Part shown: one piece after another, positions 52,137 to 60,608 of the stretch
How positions within the stretch are numbered: the first letter of the stretch is position 1
How the letters are laid out: the number at the start of each line of letters is the position of its first letter
Notes under the pieces: generated by a model
What the model was told of the DNA's origin: nothing
The model's input: only the letters and a program-made list of their open reading frames with translations
Databases searched by the model: none
From: Streptomyces kanamyceticus
GTDB taxonomy: Bacteria; Actinomycetota; Actinomycetes; Streptomycetales; Streptomycetaceae
Direction of reading: 5' to 3'
Length of the DNA stretch: 64,000 nucleotides
Assembly: GCF_008704495.1 (NCBI RefSeq)
Contig: NZ_CP023699.1
Location: 6,138,001 to 6,202,000, forward strand
Program-made: the position numbers and the translations under genes

Positions 52137-53129
52137 CTACACCACCGGGCGCGGTGCGGCGTCCGGGTGCTCGCGCAGCCAGCCCGCCCAGGCCGAGGCG
52201 ATCATGTCGCGCACGTCGTGCTTGGCCGACCAGCCCAGTTCCGCGGCGATGCGGTCGGCGGCGGCGACCACGCGGGCCGGGTCGCCGGGACGGCGCTCGG
52301 TGACCTCGGCGGGGGTGCTGTATCCGGTGACCTCGTTGATCAGGTCGGTCATCTCGCGGACGGAGACGCCTTCGCCACGGCCGATGTTGAGCGTGAGGTC
52401 CGTGCCGCGGGGCGCCGCGGCCAGCTTGCGCGCCGTGGCCACGTGGGCCTCGGCCAGGTCGACGACGTGGATGTAGTCGCGTACGCACGTGCCGTCGGGG
52501 GTGGCGTAGTCCGCGCCGAAGATGCGCGGGGCCGCGCCGTCCGTGAGCTTCTCGAAGACCATCGGGACGAGGTTGAAGACGCCGGTGTCGGCGAGGTCGG
52601 GGGCCGCCGCGCCCGCCACGTTGAAGTAGCGCAGCGACGCCGTCGTCAGGCCGTGGGCGCGGCCCGCGGCGCGGACCAGCCACTCACCGGCCAGCTTCGT
52701 CTCGCCGTACGGGTTCATCGGCAGGCACGGCGTCTCCTCCGTCACCATGTCCACGTCGGGCATGCCGTAGACCGACGCGGAGGAGGAGAAGACGAGGCGG
52801 GTGACGTCCGCGGTGACCATCGCGTCCAGGAGCGCCCGCAGGCCCTCCACGTTCTCGCGGTAGTAGTGCAGCGGCCGTTCCACGGACTCGCCGACCCGCT
52901 TCTTGCCCGCCAGGTGCACGACTCCGGTGACCGCGTGCTCGGCGAAGGCGCGCGCGAGGCGGTCGCCGTCCAGGACCGAGCCGACGACCAGCGGCACCCC
53001 GGCGGGCACGCGCTCGGCGACGCCGGTCGACAGGTCGTCGTAGACCACGGCCGTCTCGCCCGCCGCCGTCATGGCGCGGACGACGTGCGCCCCGATGTAT
53101 CCGGCGCCGCCGGTGATCAGCCAGGTCAT
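52137..53129 (-). CDS. galE: UDP-glucose 4-epimerase
   Basis: 330 residues from ATG 53129. The NAD Rossmann motif TGGAGYIGAHVV, catalytic Ser in VFSSSASVYG, Tyr and Lys in NPYGETKLAGE, and the substrate region LRYFNVAGA, with PRIFGADYATPDGTCVRDYIHVVDLAEAH fix GalE. It interconverts UDP-glucose and UDP-galactose and so can supply sugars for the neighbouring wall glycopolymer genes. Located between the ABC exporter and a GT39-like gene. Confidence 0.95.
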   Translation of the reverse strand: MTWLITGGAGYIGAHVVRAMTAAGETAVVYDDLSTGVAERVPAGVPLVVGSVLDGDRLARAFAEHAVTGVVHLAGKKRVGESVERPLHYYRENVEGLRALLDAMVTADVTRLVFSSSASVYGMPDVDMVTEETPCLPMNPYGETKLAGEWLVRAAGRAHGLTTASLRYFNVAGAAAPDLADTGVFNLVPMVFEKLTDGAAPRIFGADYATPDGTCVRDYIHVVDLAEAHVATARKLAAAPRGTDLTLNIGRGEGVSVREMTDLINEVTGYSTPAEVTERRPGDPARVVAAADRIAAELGWSAKHDVRDMIASAWAGWLREHPDAAPRPVV

Positions 53130-53455
53130 GCTCGCCCTGTCTCCTTCTCGTCCTTCTTGTCCTTCGGGCCCGCCGTACCGGCCGCCGTGCGTGCCGCGTG
53201 GAGTGTCCGGTCCTTGGAGGTGCAGTGTCGCAGAGGAGGCGTACGGGACGCGTCAGCGGCCGCCGACGCGGTGGGCGACGCGGGACAGACGACGCTTCAC
53301 GACCCCGGCGACGCCGCGTACTCCGGGTGCCAGCCGCACCCCGCACAGGAAATTTCAGTGCTTACAAGTAATTATCCAATTAGGGGTCTATTCGCGGGAC
53401 GGGCAAAGGGTGTCAATACCCCCCATAGGCGTGCCAATCGCACAAGCTCGGCTTC
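53130..53455. promoter_or_regulatory. AT-rich promoter region between galE and the GT39-like gene
   Basis: The 326-bp gap contains no gene. Bases 53351-53391 (GAAATTTCAGTGCTTACAAG and the following 20 bases) are far more AT-rich than any nearby DNA and probably hold the promoter of the downstream transferase. No operator is recognised. Confidence 0.5.
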
Positions 53456-55066
53456 ATGCAGGCCACGCCGCGCCCCGCGCCCGCCCCCGCGCCCGCCTCC
53501 ACACCCACCCCCGCGCTCGCCCCCTTCACCGCCGCGCTCCTGCCCGCCCTCGTCATGTTCACTCTCGGACTGTGGGGCCTGGACCGGGGCACCATGTGGC
53601 GCGACGAAGGCACCACCCTGGACGTCGCGCGGCGCTCGCTCCCGGAGATCTGGCACCTGGTGCACCGGGTCGACGCGGTGCACGGCCTCTACTACGTCCT
53701 CATGCACGGCGTGCTCCCCGCCCACCCCGGCGAGGTCGCGCTGCGGCTGCCCTCGGTGGTCGCCGCGTCCGCCGCCGCCGCGCTCGTCGCGGTCATCGGC
53801 ACGCGGCTCGCGCGGCCGCGCGTCGGGCTGTGGGCGGGGCTCCTGTACGCGGTGACGCCGCTCGCGGGGCACTACGCGCAGGAGGGGCGTTCCTACGCGC
53901 TCGTCGCCGCGGGGGCCGCGTTGACCACGCTGCTCCTCCTGCGGGCGGTCGAGCGCTCGGGGACCGCCGCCGACCGGCCCGCGTGGTCTGCCTGGTGCGC
54001 CTACGCGGCCGCCGCCACCGGCACCGCGCTGCTCCACGAACTCGCCGCGCTGCTGCTCGTCGCCCACGCGGTGACCCTCCTCGTCGCCCGGGTGCCGCGC
54101 CCCGCGCGCCGCGGCTGGGCGGTCGCCGCGTGTGCCACCTGCGTGCTGCTTGTCCCGCTGTTCGTCGCGTCCGGCGGGCAGTCCGCCCAGGTGGCGTGGC
54201 TGGTGGCGCCGGACGGCGCGGCCGCGGAGCGGCTGCTGCGCGCCTTCGCGGGGCCGACCCGGCTCGTGCTGGTCGGGCAGGTGCTGCTCGCGGTGGTCGC
54301 GCTGCGGCCGCCGTGGTCCCGCGCGGGGCGGGGCACGCTCTCGCTGCCCGGACTCTCGCTGCCCGTCGTGGCGCTGCCGCTTCTGGTAGTGCCGCCCGCC
54401 GTGCTCCTCGCGGTGTCGCAGCGGTGGCCGCTCTACCAGGACCGCTACGTGCTGTTCGCGCTCGCCGGGCTGCCGCTGCTCGTGGCGGCAGGGGCGGACC
54501 GGGTCGTACGAGGGGTTGGCGCGGCACTCCGTACGCGCCCCGGGGACCCGCCGTGGCCCGCCCCGCGACCGTGGCTCTCGCGCGGCCGGACGGCGGTGGC
54601 CGCCGTCGGTGCCGCCGCCGTCGGGGTCACCCTGTGGTGGCAGCTGCCGCTGCACCGGCTCGACCGGGCCGTCGGCCACGACCGCGAGAACCCGGCGGGT
54701 GCGGCCGCCTTCGCCGCCCGTGAGGTGCGCCCCGGCGAACCGGTCCTGTTCCTGCCCCTGATCGCCCGACGCGTCAGCCTCGCCTACCCGGACAGCTTCC
54801 GAGGAGCCCGCGACCTCGCCCTCGCCACCTCACCGGACAGCTCGGGCACGCTCTACGGAGTGGAGGTGAACCCCGCCGAACTCCGCCGCAGACTCGCGGT
54901 CGTGGACCGCCTCTGGGTCCTGACGGAGCCGCCCGCGCTGCGCCAGGCGCAGCGCGCGGGGCGGAGCGCGGAGGGGGTCAAACTCGCGGTCCTGAAGCGG
55001 GAGTTCACGCCGCACGCCACGTACACGGTGCGGGGCGCGACGTTGCGCCTCTACGTCCGGCGCTGA
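53456..55066 (+). CDS. Polytopic GT39-like membrane glycosyltransferase
   Basis: 536 residues. After a Pro/Ala-rich start there are about 10 hydrophobic helices and the first-loop acidic motif LDRGTMWRDEGTTLDVARRSLPEI, typical of GT-C enzymes that use polyprenyl-phosphate sugars (family 39/PMT-like). The C-terminal soluble part is about 140 residues. It likely adds sugars on the outer face of the membrane. A broken copy of its C-terminus lies about 400 bp downstream. Confidence 0.8.
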   Translation: MQATPRPAPAPAPASTPTPALAPFTAALLPALVMFTLGLWGLDRGTMWRDEGTTLDVARRSLPEIWHLVHRVDAVHGLYYVLMHGVLPAHPGEVALRLPSVVAASAAAALVAVIGTRLARPRVGLWAGLLYAVTPLAGHYAQEGRSYALVAAGAALTTLLLLRAVERSGTAADRPAWSAWCAYAAAATGTALLHELAALLLVAHAVTLLVARVPRPARRGWAVAACATCVLLVPLFVASGGQSAQVAWLVAPDGAAAERLLRAFAGPTRLVLVGQVLLAVVALRPPWSRAGRGTLSLPGLSLPVVALPLLVVPPAVLLAVSQRWPLYQDRYVLFALAGLPLLVAAGADRVVRGVGAALRTRPGDPPWPAPRPWLSRGRTAVAAVGAAAVGVTLWWQLPLHRLDRAVGHDRENPAGAAAFAAREVRPGEPVLFLPLIARRVSLAYPDSFRGARDLALATSPDSSGTLYGVEVNPAELRRRLAVVDRLWVLTEPPALRQAQRAGRSAEGVKLAVLKREFTPHATYTVRGATLRLYVRR

Positions 55067-55344
55067 CGCCTTGCGGCGCAGGTTCACGGCTGCAACAGGC
55101 TGCCCCACAGGGCTCCGCCTGCCGCACCGGCACCCGTGAGGCTGTAGCTCTGGCGCAGAGCTTGCCCGCGCCCGCGCCCGCGACCGCGCCCGCGCCCGCG
55201 ACCGTGCCGGTGGCGGCGCCGGTGGCGGCGCCGACCGCCGCACCGAACACCGGCATCATTCGGTTTGTCGCGCGGTGAGGTCAAGGCGACGGCCCAGGAC
55301 CGGGCGCGGACCGGGCCGCCCCGCGCTGACGCCTCACGCCGCCG
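55067..55344. other. Gene-poor segment with hexanucleotide repeats
   Basis: Between convergent genes. GCCCGC/GACCGC hexamers recur seven times at about 55164-55206, within a possible Gly/Ala-rich minus-strand frame starting at ATG 55259 (MPVFGAAVGAATGAATG). In a neighbouring frame the same strand ends with SYSLTGAGAAGGALWGSLLQP and a stop at 55084. The two halves are in different frames, so a gene is not called. Confidence 0.5.
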
Positions 55345-55428
55345 CGTCAGACGCAGCGCGCTGGGCAGCGCCGCAGGTCGAACTCGCCGTCCTGGAGCGA
55401 GAGTTCGCCCCGGCCGCCGCCTGCACCG
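55345..55428 (+). pseudogene. Remnant of a second GT39-like gene (C-terminal piece)
   Basis: Bases 55345-55428 align with 54941-55026 at the 3' end of the intact GT39-like gene, apart from a three-base gap. In one frame they read VELAVLEREFAPAAACT against VKLAVLKREFTPHATYT. The rest of the gene is absent and the frame runs into the convergent gene. This is what remains of a duplicated transferase. Confidence 0.7.
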
Positions 55429-55438
55429 CCCCCGCGCC

Positions 55439-56980
55439 TCACGCCCCCACCCCACCCCCACCGTTCACCCGCGCGAGCACTTCCCCCGTATGCGGACCCC
55501 AAGCCACCACCACGGCCTCCCCCGGCACCTTCTGGTCGGGCGAGAGCAGCAGCCAGCGCACGTGGTAGCGGCGGACCACGGCCGTGCGCTGTGCGCGGGT
55601 GGAGTCGGGGGAGAGGTAGGCGCGCACGTCGTTCAGGCGGTGTTCGCGGGTCTTTTCGGCGAGTGCGGGGTCGGGCCAGGCGGGGGCGACCAGGTTGACG
55701 CCGTAGCCGGGGACCGAGCGGGTGGGGCGGTAGCCGTCGGTCAGGACGACGTCGCCCGGGCGCATGTGGGCGGTCGCCCACGTGTAGTCGGGCCAGCGCG
55801 GCGGCTGGTCGAAGCCGACGGGGTCGAGGGCGCGGGGCACCACCGCGCCCGCCTGGAGTTGGCAGAAGCCGACGCAGGCGCCGAGCGCGGTGGCCCCGGC
55901 CAGGGCGCCGCGCCGCCAGCCCCACGGCCGGGGCGCCGCCAGCTCGATGGCCAGGGCGAACTGGAGGGGGACCAGGGTCAGTCCGAGGATGCGGCCGTAC
56001 GTGTAGTGGCCGCTGAGCCAGCCGTAGGCGACGACCGCGCAGTCCAGCGCGAACATGATGACCAGCGGGTCCCTGCGGTCCCTGCGCAGGCGCAGCCAGA
56101 GCGCGGGCAGGCCGAGCGCGGCGAGCCAGAAGCGCCCCGGCAGCTCGGTGTAGAGCTGCCGGTGGATCCAGTCCACGGACTCGTCGCCGACCAGCGCGAA
56201 GACGCTGTAGTACGGCCAGCAGGCGGCGACGAGCAGGGCGGTCACGGCAGTCGCGGCCCAGCTCCACAGCCTGCGCCCGGACGCCGCGAACGCGACGACG
56301 CCGATCACCGCGGCCACCGACGAGATCGGGTGGATGAGGAGGATGAGGCCGCACAGTGCGCCGAGCGCCGCGTATGGCCACGGTCCCCGCCGTCCGCCAC
56401 GGGCGAGCGCCCCCGCCCAGGCCCACGCCCAGAACGCCAGGCCGATCGCGAACGTCGACGGATAGCCGAGGTTCCCCGTCATCGACATCAGGCCCAGATA
56501 GCCGCTCCACCACGCCATCCGCGTGCCCCAGAGCAGCACCATCGCGAACAGGGCGACGACCGGCGCCCACTGACGGTCCGTCAGGCCGCGTACGAAGCGG
56601 CCGATGCCGGTCAGCAGGACGATCAGGTTGAGCGGCCCCGAGAGCTTCACGACCTCCCAGCCCGCGAGGCCCGTCGCCTTGGCGAAGAGCCCCTGCGCCA
56701 CCGCGTACGGCGAGTAGTAGGGGCTGCCCTCGCCCGGCAGGTCGGCCATCGGGTGCGCGGGGTGGAGGAGGTTCTCCTTGAGGCGTTCGACCACCGCCGC
56801 GTGCTGGCCGAAGTCGCAGCACATCGGGACCCGCCAGAAGGCGAGCGACATCACCAGCCAGAAGAGGCCGCCGAAGACCTGGTAGGGCGAGGGCCGCCAG
56901 CGCGGTCCGCCGCGCAGCGCCGTCGAACCGTGCGTGACCCTGCGGGTGAGGAGCCCGCCTTCCACGGCCCCGCCGCTCAC
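55439..56980 (-). CDS. Polytopic membrane protein, GT-C-like
   Basis: 513 residues from GTG 56980, overlapping the upstream gene stop as GTGA. It has about 10 to 11 hydrophobic segments, an early MCCDFGQHAAVVERLKENLLHPAHPMADLPGEGSPYYSPYAV loop with Asp residues, and a short C-terminal soluble part (about residues 400-513). The layout resembles membrane-bound sugar transferases of the GT-C fold, and operon membership with a glycerophosphotransferase supports a role in wall polymer decoration. The family is not recognised with certainty. Confidence 0.65.
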   Translation of the reverse strand: MSGGAVEGGLLTRRVTHGSTALRGGPRWRPSPYQVFGGLFWLVMSLAFWRVPMCCDFGQHAAVVERLKENLLHPAHPMADLPGEGSPYYSPYAVAQGLFAKATGLAGWEVVKLSGPLNLIVLLTGIGRFVRGLTDRQWAPVVALFAMVLLWGTRMAWWSGYLGLMSMTGNLGYPSTFAIGLAFWAWAWAGALARGGRRGPWPYAALGALCGLILLIHPISSVAAVIGVVAFAASGRRLWSWAATAVTALLVAACWPYYSVFALVGDESVDWIHRQLYTELPGRFWLAALGLPALWLRLRRDRRDPLVIMFALDCAVVAYGWLSGHYTYGRILGLTLVPLQFALAIELAAPRPWGWRRGALAGATALGACVGFCQLQAGAVVPRALDPVGFDQPPRWPDYTWATAHMRPGDVVLTDGYRPTRSVPGYGVNLVAPAWPDPALAEKTREHRLNDVRAYLSPDSTRAQRTAVVRRYHVRWLLLSPDQKVPGEAVVVAWGPHTGEVLARVNGGGGVGA

Positions 56981-59900
56981 CGCATCAGCCTCTCCGCGAC
57001 GCGGGCCGACGCCCGGCCGTCGTCCAGGTCGCAGTAGGCCTCGCGGAACGCCGCGTACGCCTCCGCGTGCCGGGCCGTGATGGCGTCCAGGTCGCGCAGC
57101 GCCTCGACGACCTCGCCGGTGGAGGCGAGCAGCGGCCCGGGGGCGCGGGTCTCGAAGGCGAGGTAGAAGCCGCGCACGGTGTCGCGGTAGTGCTCCAGGT
57201 CGTACGCGTGGAAGAGCATCGGACGCCCGGTGTGCGCGAAGTCGAACATCAGCGAGGAGTAGTCCGTCACCAACACGTCGGCGATCAGGAGGAGTTCGGC
57301 GGTGCGCGGGTGCCCGGAGACGTCGCGTACGAAGGGTGCGCGGGCGCCCGTCAGACGGCCCGCCGTCAGCGGGTGCTTGCGCACGAGCAGGACGTGGTCG
57401 TCGCCGAGCACGGACTCGGCCGAGCCGAAGTCGAGGGCGGGCTCGTAGCGGAACCGTCCTGGGGAGTAGGCGAGATGGTCCCGGTAGGTCGGCGCGTACA
57501 GCACGATCCGCTTGCCGGGGTCGATGCCGAGCTCGCGGCGCACCCGCTCGGCGACCTTGCCCCGGTCCGCCGCGAACAGCATGTCGTTGCGGGGCGATCC
57601 GGCCTCGAGGACCTCGCCGTCGTAGGCGAGCGCGCGCCCCAGGTGCGGGGTGGAGAAACGGTTCGGTGAGACCAGGACGTCCCACTGGCGGGCGAGCGAG
57701 GGCAGCGCGTCGAGGTGGCCGTGGTCGGCGTAGAGCGTGCCGGTCAGATCGGTGCCGATGCGCTTGAGGGGCGCGCCGTGCCAGGTCTGTACGACGGTCT
57801 GGCCCGCGCGCCGTTCGAAGAACTCCGGCAGGTGCCCCGCCGTAACGATGCGGCGGCAGCGGGCGAGCGCCTCGTACCAGGCGGCGCTGTACCGCTCGAC
57901 GCCGCGCGCCCCCGCGGGCACCCGGGTCTGCTGGTCCTGCGTCACCCACAGGTGTTCGACGCCCGCGCCGCGGCGCACCAGCTCCTCGTGGACGGCGCGC
58001 GGCGAGTCCCCGTCGAAGTAGAGGACGGCGTCGGTCAGCGGCTGGGTGCGGCGGGCCGGGTAGTGGCCGGTGCGCAGCCGGTGCTGCCGGTAGGCGCCGC
58101 GGTCGGTGCGGTTCAGGACCGATCCCGACTCGACGAACAGCCGGTCGCCGAAGCGCCGGTCGACGGTGAACTCCCGCCCCCGCACGGTCCGGTGGAGCGG
58201 GAACCCGGCCGACACGGACGCCAGGAGCCGCACCGGCATGCCGTCCGCGGCGCGCGGCGCCGCAGCGCCCGCCGCGCGGGGCCCCGCAGAGCGCTCGCGC
58301 AGGAACGCGTACCACCGGCCCTCGCGCAGCACTCCGCCCCCCGGCGCGACCACCGCGCTGAAGCGGTCGCCGCGCCGTTCGGCGGGCGTGGTCAGCTCCT
58401 CGTCGCGGCCGCTGTGCCGCAGCACGAGATCGGCCTCGCCCCAGCTGGCGGACGCCAGCTCGCCCTCGACGGTGAGCGTGCCGTCGGCGCCCCAGACGAC
58501 CCGGTCGGCGATGGGCTGGCGGGTCAGCTCGACCACGAGCTGGCCCTGGTCGTTGGCGGTGGCGCACAGTTCGCGGCCCGGGCGCGCGGCGTACCTGCCG
58601 GGGGGCAGGCCGAGCGCGGCGGCCAGGGACTTCAGCTTGCCGTCGGGCAGCACCAGGTTGGCCTGCCAGCGGTCGCCGTGCGGGGGCTCGACCTCCTTGG
58701 GCGCCAGGTGCGGCGTGGGCGCCACGCCTTCCAGGTCGGCCAGGCGTACGCGCACCTCGAAGCGGTCGTCGGTGAGCGAGACCGGGTAGTCGAACTCCGT
58801 CTTCGCGTGCTTGTGGGTGAGCCGAAGGGCCGTGGGGCGCAGGCGTCCTGGCAGGTGTCCGCTCAGGACCACGTCGTCCCCGTCGCGCCGGTGGGCGTCC
58901 ACGCGCGCCGCGTACTCCTGGACGCGCAGGACGAGCCGCCCCTTGCTGAAGCCGACGGTGAGGCGGAGCCCGTCGCCGAGTTCGCGGACCACGGACTGCG
59001 CGGAGGCGCCTTCGGCGGCGCGGACGGCGGCGCGGCGCACCGTGCCGTGGCCCGCGACGACCACGCCCAGCAGCCAGTTCCCCGGCCGCCAGCGGCCGCC
59101 GGTCTTCAGCTGATCAGGGTCGACGGTCATCTCGAAGCCGGACAGGTCGTAGCAGTGCAGGCGCTGCCGGGACTGCTCGGTGGCCCCCGGCGCCGCGACC
59201 GTCTTGGTCGGCACCCGTCTGAACTGCCCTTTGCTGTGGGCCGACTTGAGCAGCCCGGTCTTGATGGAGTGCCCGGGCCGGGTCGCCGCCAGATTGCGTA
59301 CGTAGGCGTAGCCGGTGATCCGCAGCTTCCCTTCGGCGACCCAGCGTGCCTCGTTCACCCGCGCCACCACGGGCAGTTCGCGCCGCCCGAGCCGCGCGAG
59401 CTTGTCGGGGACCTTGCCGACGCCCGGGTAGGAGGCACTGCGCCGCACCGCGCCGCGCACCTGGAAGGCGGTGCCGTTGGCGCGCTCGAAGGAGAGCAGC
59501 TCGATGAGTTCGGCGGTGCGCGCCTCGCGGACGAGCTGCCATTTGACGCGCAGGTCGACGGGGAGCTCCGCGACGACGGCGGGGTCGGCGCGGCGCAGGA
59601 AGGCCGCCGTGTCCGTCATGAACGCCGTGCGGTACTCGGGGCCGCCCATCGGCAGCCCTTCGAGGAAGTACACGAAGTCGTCGCGCAGGCAGGAGGTGTC
59701 GTACGTCTTCTTCATCTCGGGGGCGTGCTCGGCGAGGAAGGCGCTGACGTGCGCGCAGGCCGCGATGCGGTCGCGCACGCCCTTGACGTCGGTGCGTCGC
59801 CGGGTGATGGAGCCCTCGCGGACCCGCCAGTAGTAGACGTGGTCGCTGAGGACGTCCACGGATCCGGCGAGGAAGTGCGCCGGGATCATCACGGGGGTGT

Positions 59901-60459
59901 CCTCGTAGAGCTTGCCCTCGGGGAAGGCGAACTTGTGGCGGTCCCAGAAGGACCTGCGGAACACCTTGTTCCAGGCGACGCGGTCGGAGAGCAGGTCGAG
60001 GTCGCGCGCGATGTGCGTGCGGGTGCGCGGCGCGGTGAGCCACTTGTACTGCCAGGCCTGGGAGCGGCCGCGCTCGTTCAGGCGCCAGACGTTGCCGCTC
60101 GCGAAGTCGGATCCGGTGGCGTCCAGGCTCGCGATCATCCGTTCGTACGCGTCGTGGGGCACGACGTCGTCGCTGTCCACGAAGGTCAGGAACTCGGCGG
60201 TGGGGGACGCCTTGCGCACGCCGGTGTTGCGGGCCGCGCTCAGTCCGGCGTTGCGCTGGCGGACGTAGACGAAGCGGGGGTCCTTGGCGGCGAACTCGCG
60301 GGCGATGCGGGGGCCGGCGTCCGTCGACCCGTCGTCGACCAGGACGCACTCCAGGCCGCCTGGTCCTTCGAAGGTCTGTCCCGCGATCGACTCCAGGCAT
60401 TCCTCCAGGAACTCCTCGACGTTGTAGATGGGTACGACGACGCTGAGACGGGGCTGCAC
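56977..60459 (-). CDS. Large GT2/CDP-glycerol glycerophosphotransferase
   Basis: 1160 residues from GTG 60459. Residues 1-230 are GT2 (SVVVPIYNVEEFLEECLESIAGQ, VDDGSTD, FVDSDDVV). Residues 780-1155 are the TagF-like domain (VVQTWHGAPLKRIGTD, GSPRNDMLF, VLYAPTYRDH, LVTDYSSLMFDFAHTGRP). Between them, about residues 330-770, lies a beta-rich stretch that I cannot assign. Its role is likely polymerising glycerol phosphate with an associated sugar transfer. It is divergent from the next transferase gene. Confidence 0.88.
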   Translation of the reverse strand: MQPRLSVVVPIYNVEEFLEECLESIAGQTFEGPGGLECVLVDDGSTDAGPRIAREFAAKDPRFVYVRQRNAGLSAARNTGVRKASPTAEFLTFVDSDDVVPHDAYERMIASLDATGSDFASGNVWRLNERGRSQAWQYKWLTAPRTRTHIARDLDLLSDRVAWNKVFRRSFWDRHKFAFPEGKLYEDTPVMIPAHFLAGSVDVLSDHVYYWRVREGSITRRRTDVKGVRDRIAACAHVSAFLAEHAPEMKKTYDTSCLRDDFVYFLEGLPMGGPEYRTAFMTDTAAFLRRADPAVVAELPVDLRVKWQLVREARTAELIELLSFERANGTAFQVRGAVRRSASYPGVGKVPDKLARLGRRELPVVARVNEARWVAEGKLRITGYAYVRNLAATRPGHSIKTGLLKSAHSKGQFRRVPTKTVAAPGATEQSRQRLHCYDLSGFEMTVDPDQLKTGGRWRPGNWLLGVVVAGHGTVRRAAVRAAEGASAQSVVRELGDGLRLTVGFSKGRLVLRVQEYAARVDAHRRDGDDVVLSGHLPGRLRPTALRLTHKHAKTEFDYPVSLTDDRFEVRVRLADLEGVAPTPHLAPKEVEPPHGDRWQANLVLPDGKLKSLAAALGLPPGRYAARPGRELCATANDQGQLVVELTRQPIADRVVWGADGTLTVEGELASASWGEADLVLRHSGRDEELTTPAERRGDRFSAVVAPGGGVLREGRWYAFLRERSAGPRAAGAAAPRAADGMPVRLLASVSAGFPLHRTVRGREFTVDRRFGDRLFVESGSVLNRTDRGAYRQHRLRTGHYPARRTQPLTDAVLYFDGDSPRAVHEELVRRGAGVEHLWVTQDQQTRVPAGARGVERYSAAWYEALARCRRIVTAGHLPEFFERRAGQTVVQTWHGAPLKRIGTDLTGTLYADHGHLDALPSLARQWDVLVSPNRFSTPHLGRALAYDGEVLEAGSPRNDMLFAADRGKVAERVRRELGIDPGKRIVLYAPTYRDHLAYSPGRFRYEPALDFGSAESVLGDDHVLLVRKHPLTAGRLTGARAPFVRDVSGHPRTAELLLIADVLVTDYSSLMFDFAHTGRPMLFHAYDLEHYRDTVRGFYLAFETRAPGPLLASTGEVVEALRDLDAITARHAEAYAAFREAYCDLDDGRASARVAERLMR

Positions 60460-60608
60460 GGCGGCCGACCTTTCGGGCGTAGTTCGGGCTTATTCATCCC
60501 CTTTGCCCGTTTCAGCGTCCCGAGCGTCAACTTCTTTGCCTTTCGTCACCCCAATGAGTGATGAAGGGTCTTCGACAGGCGGTGTCCGGCTGACTACGGT
60601 CAGTTGGC

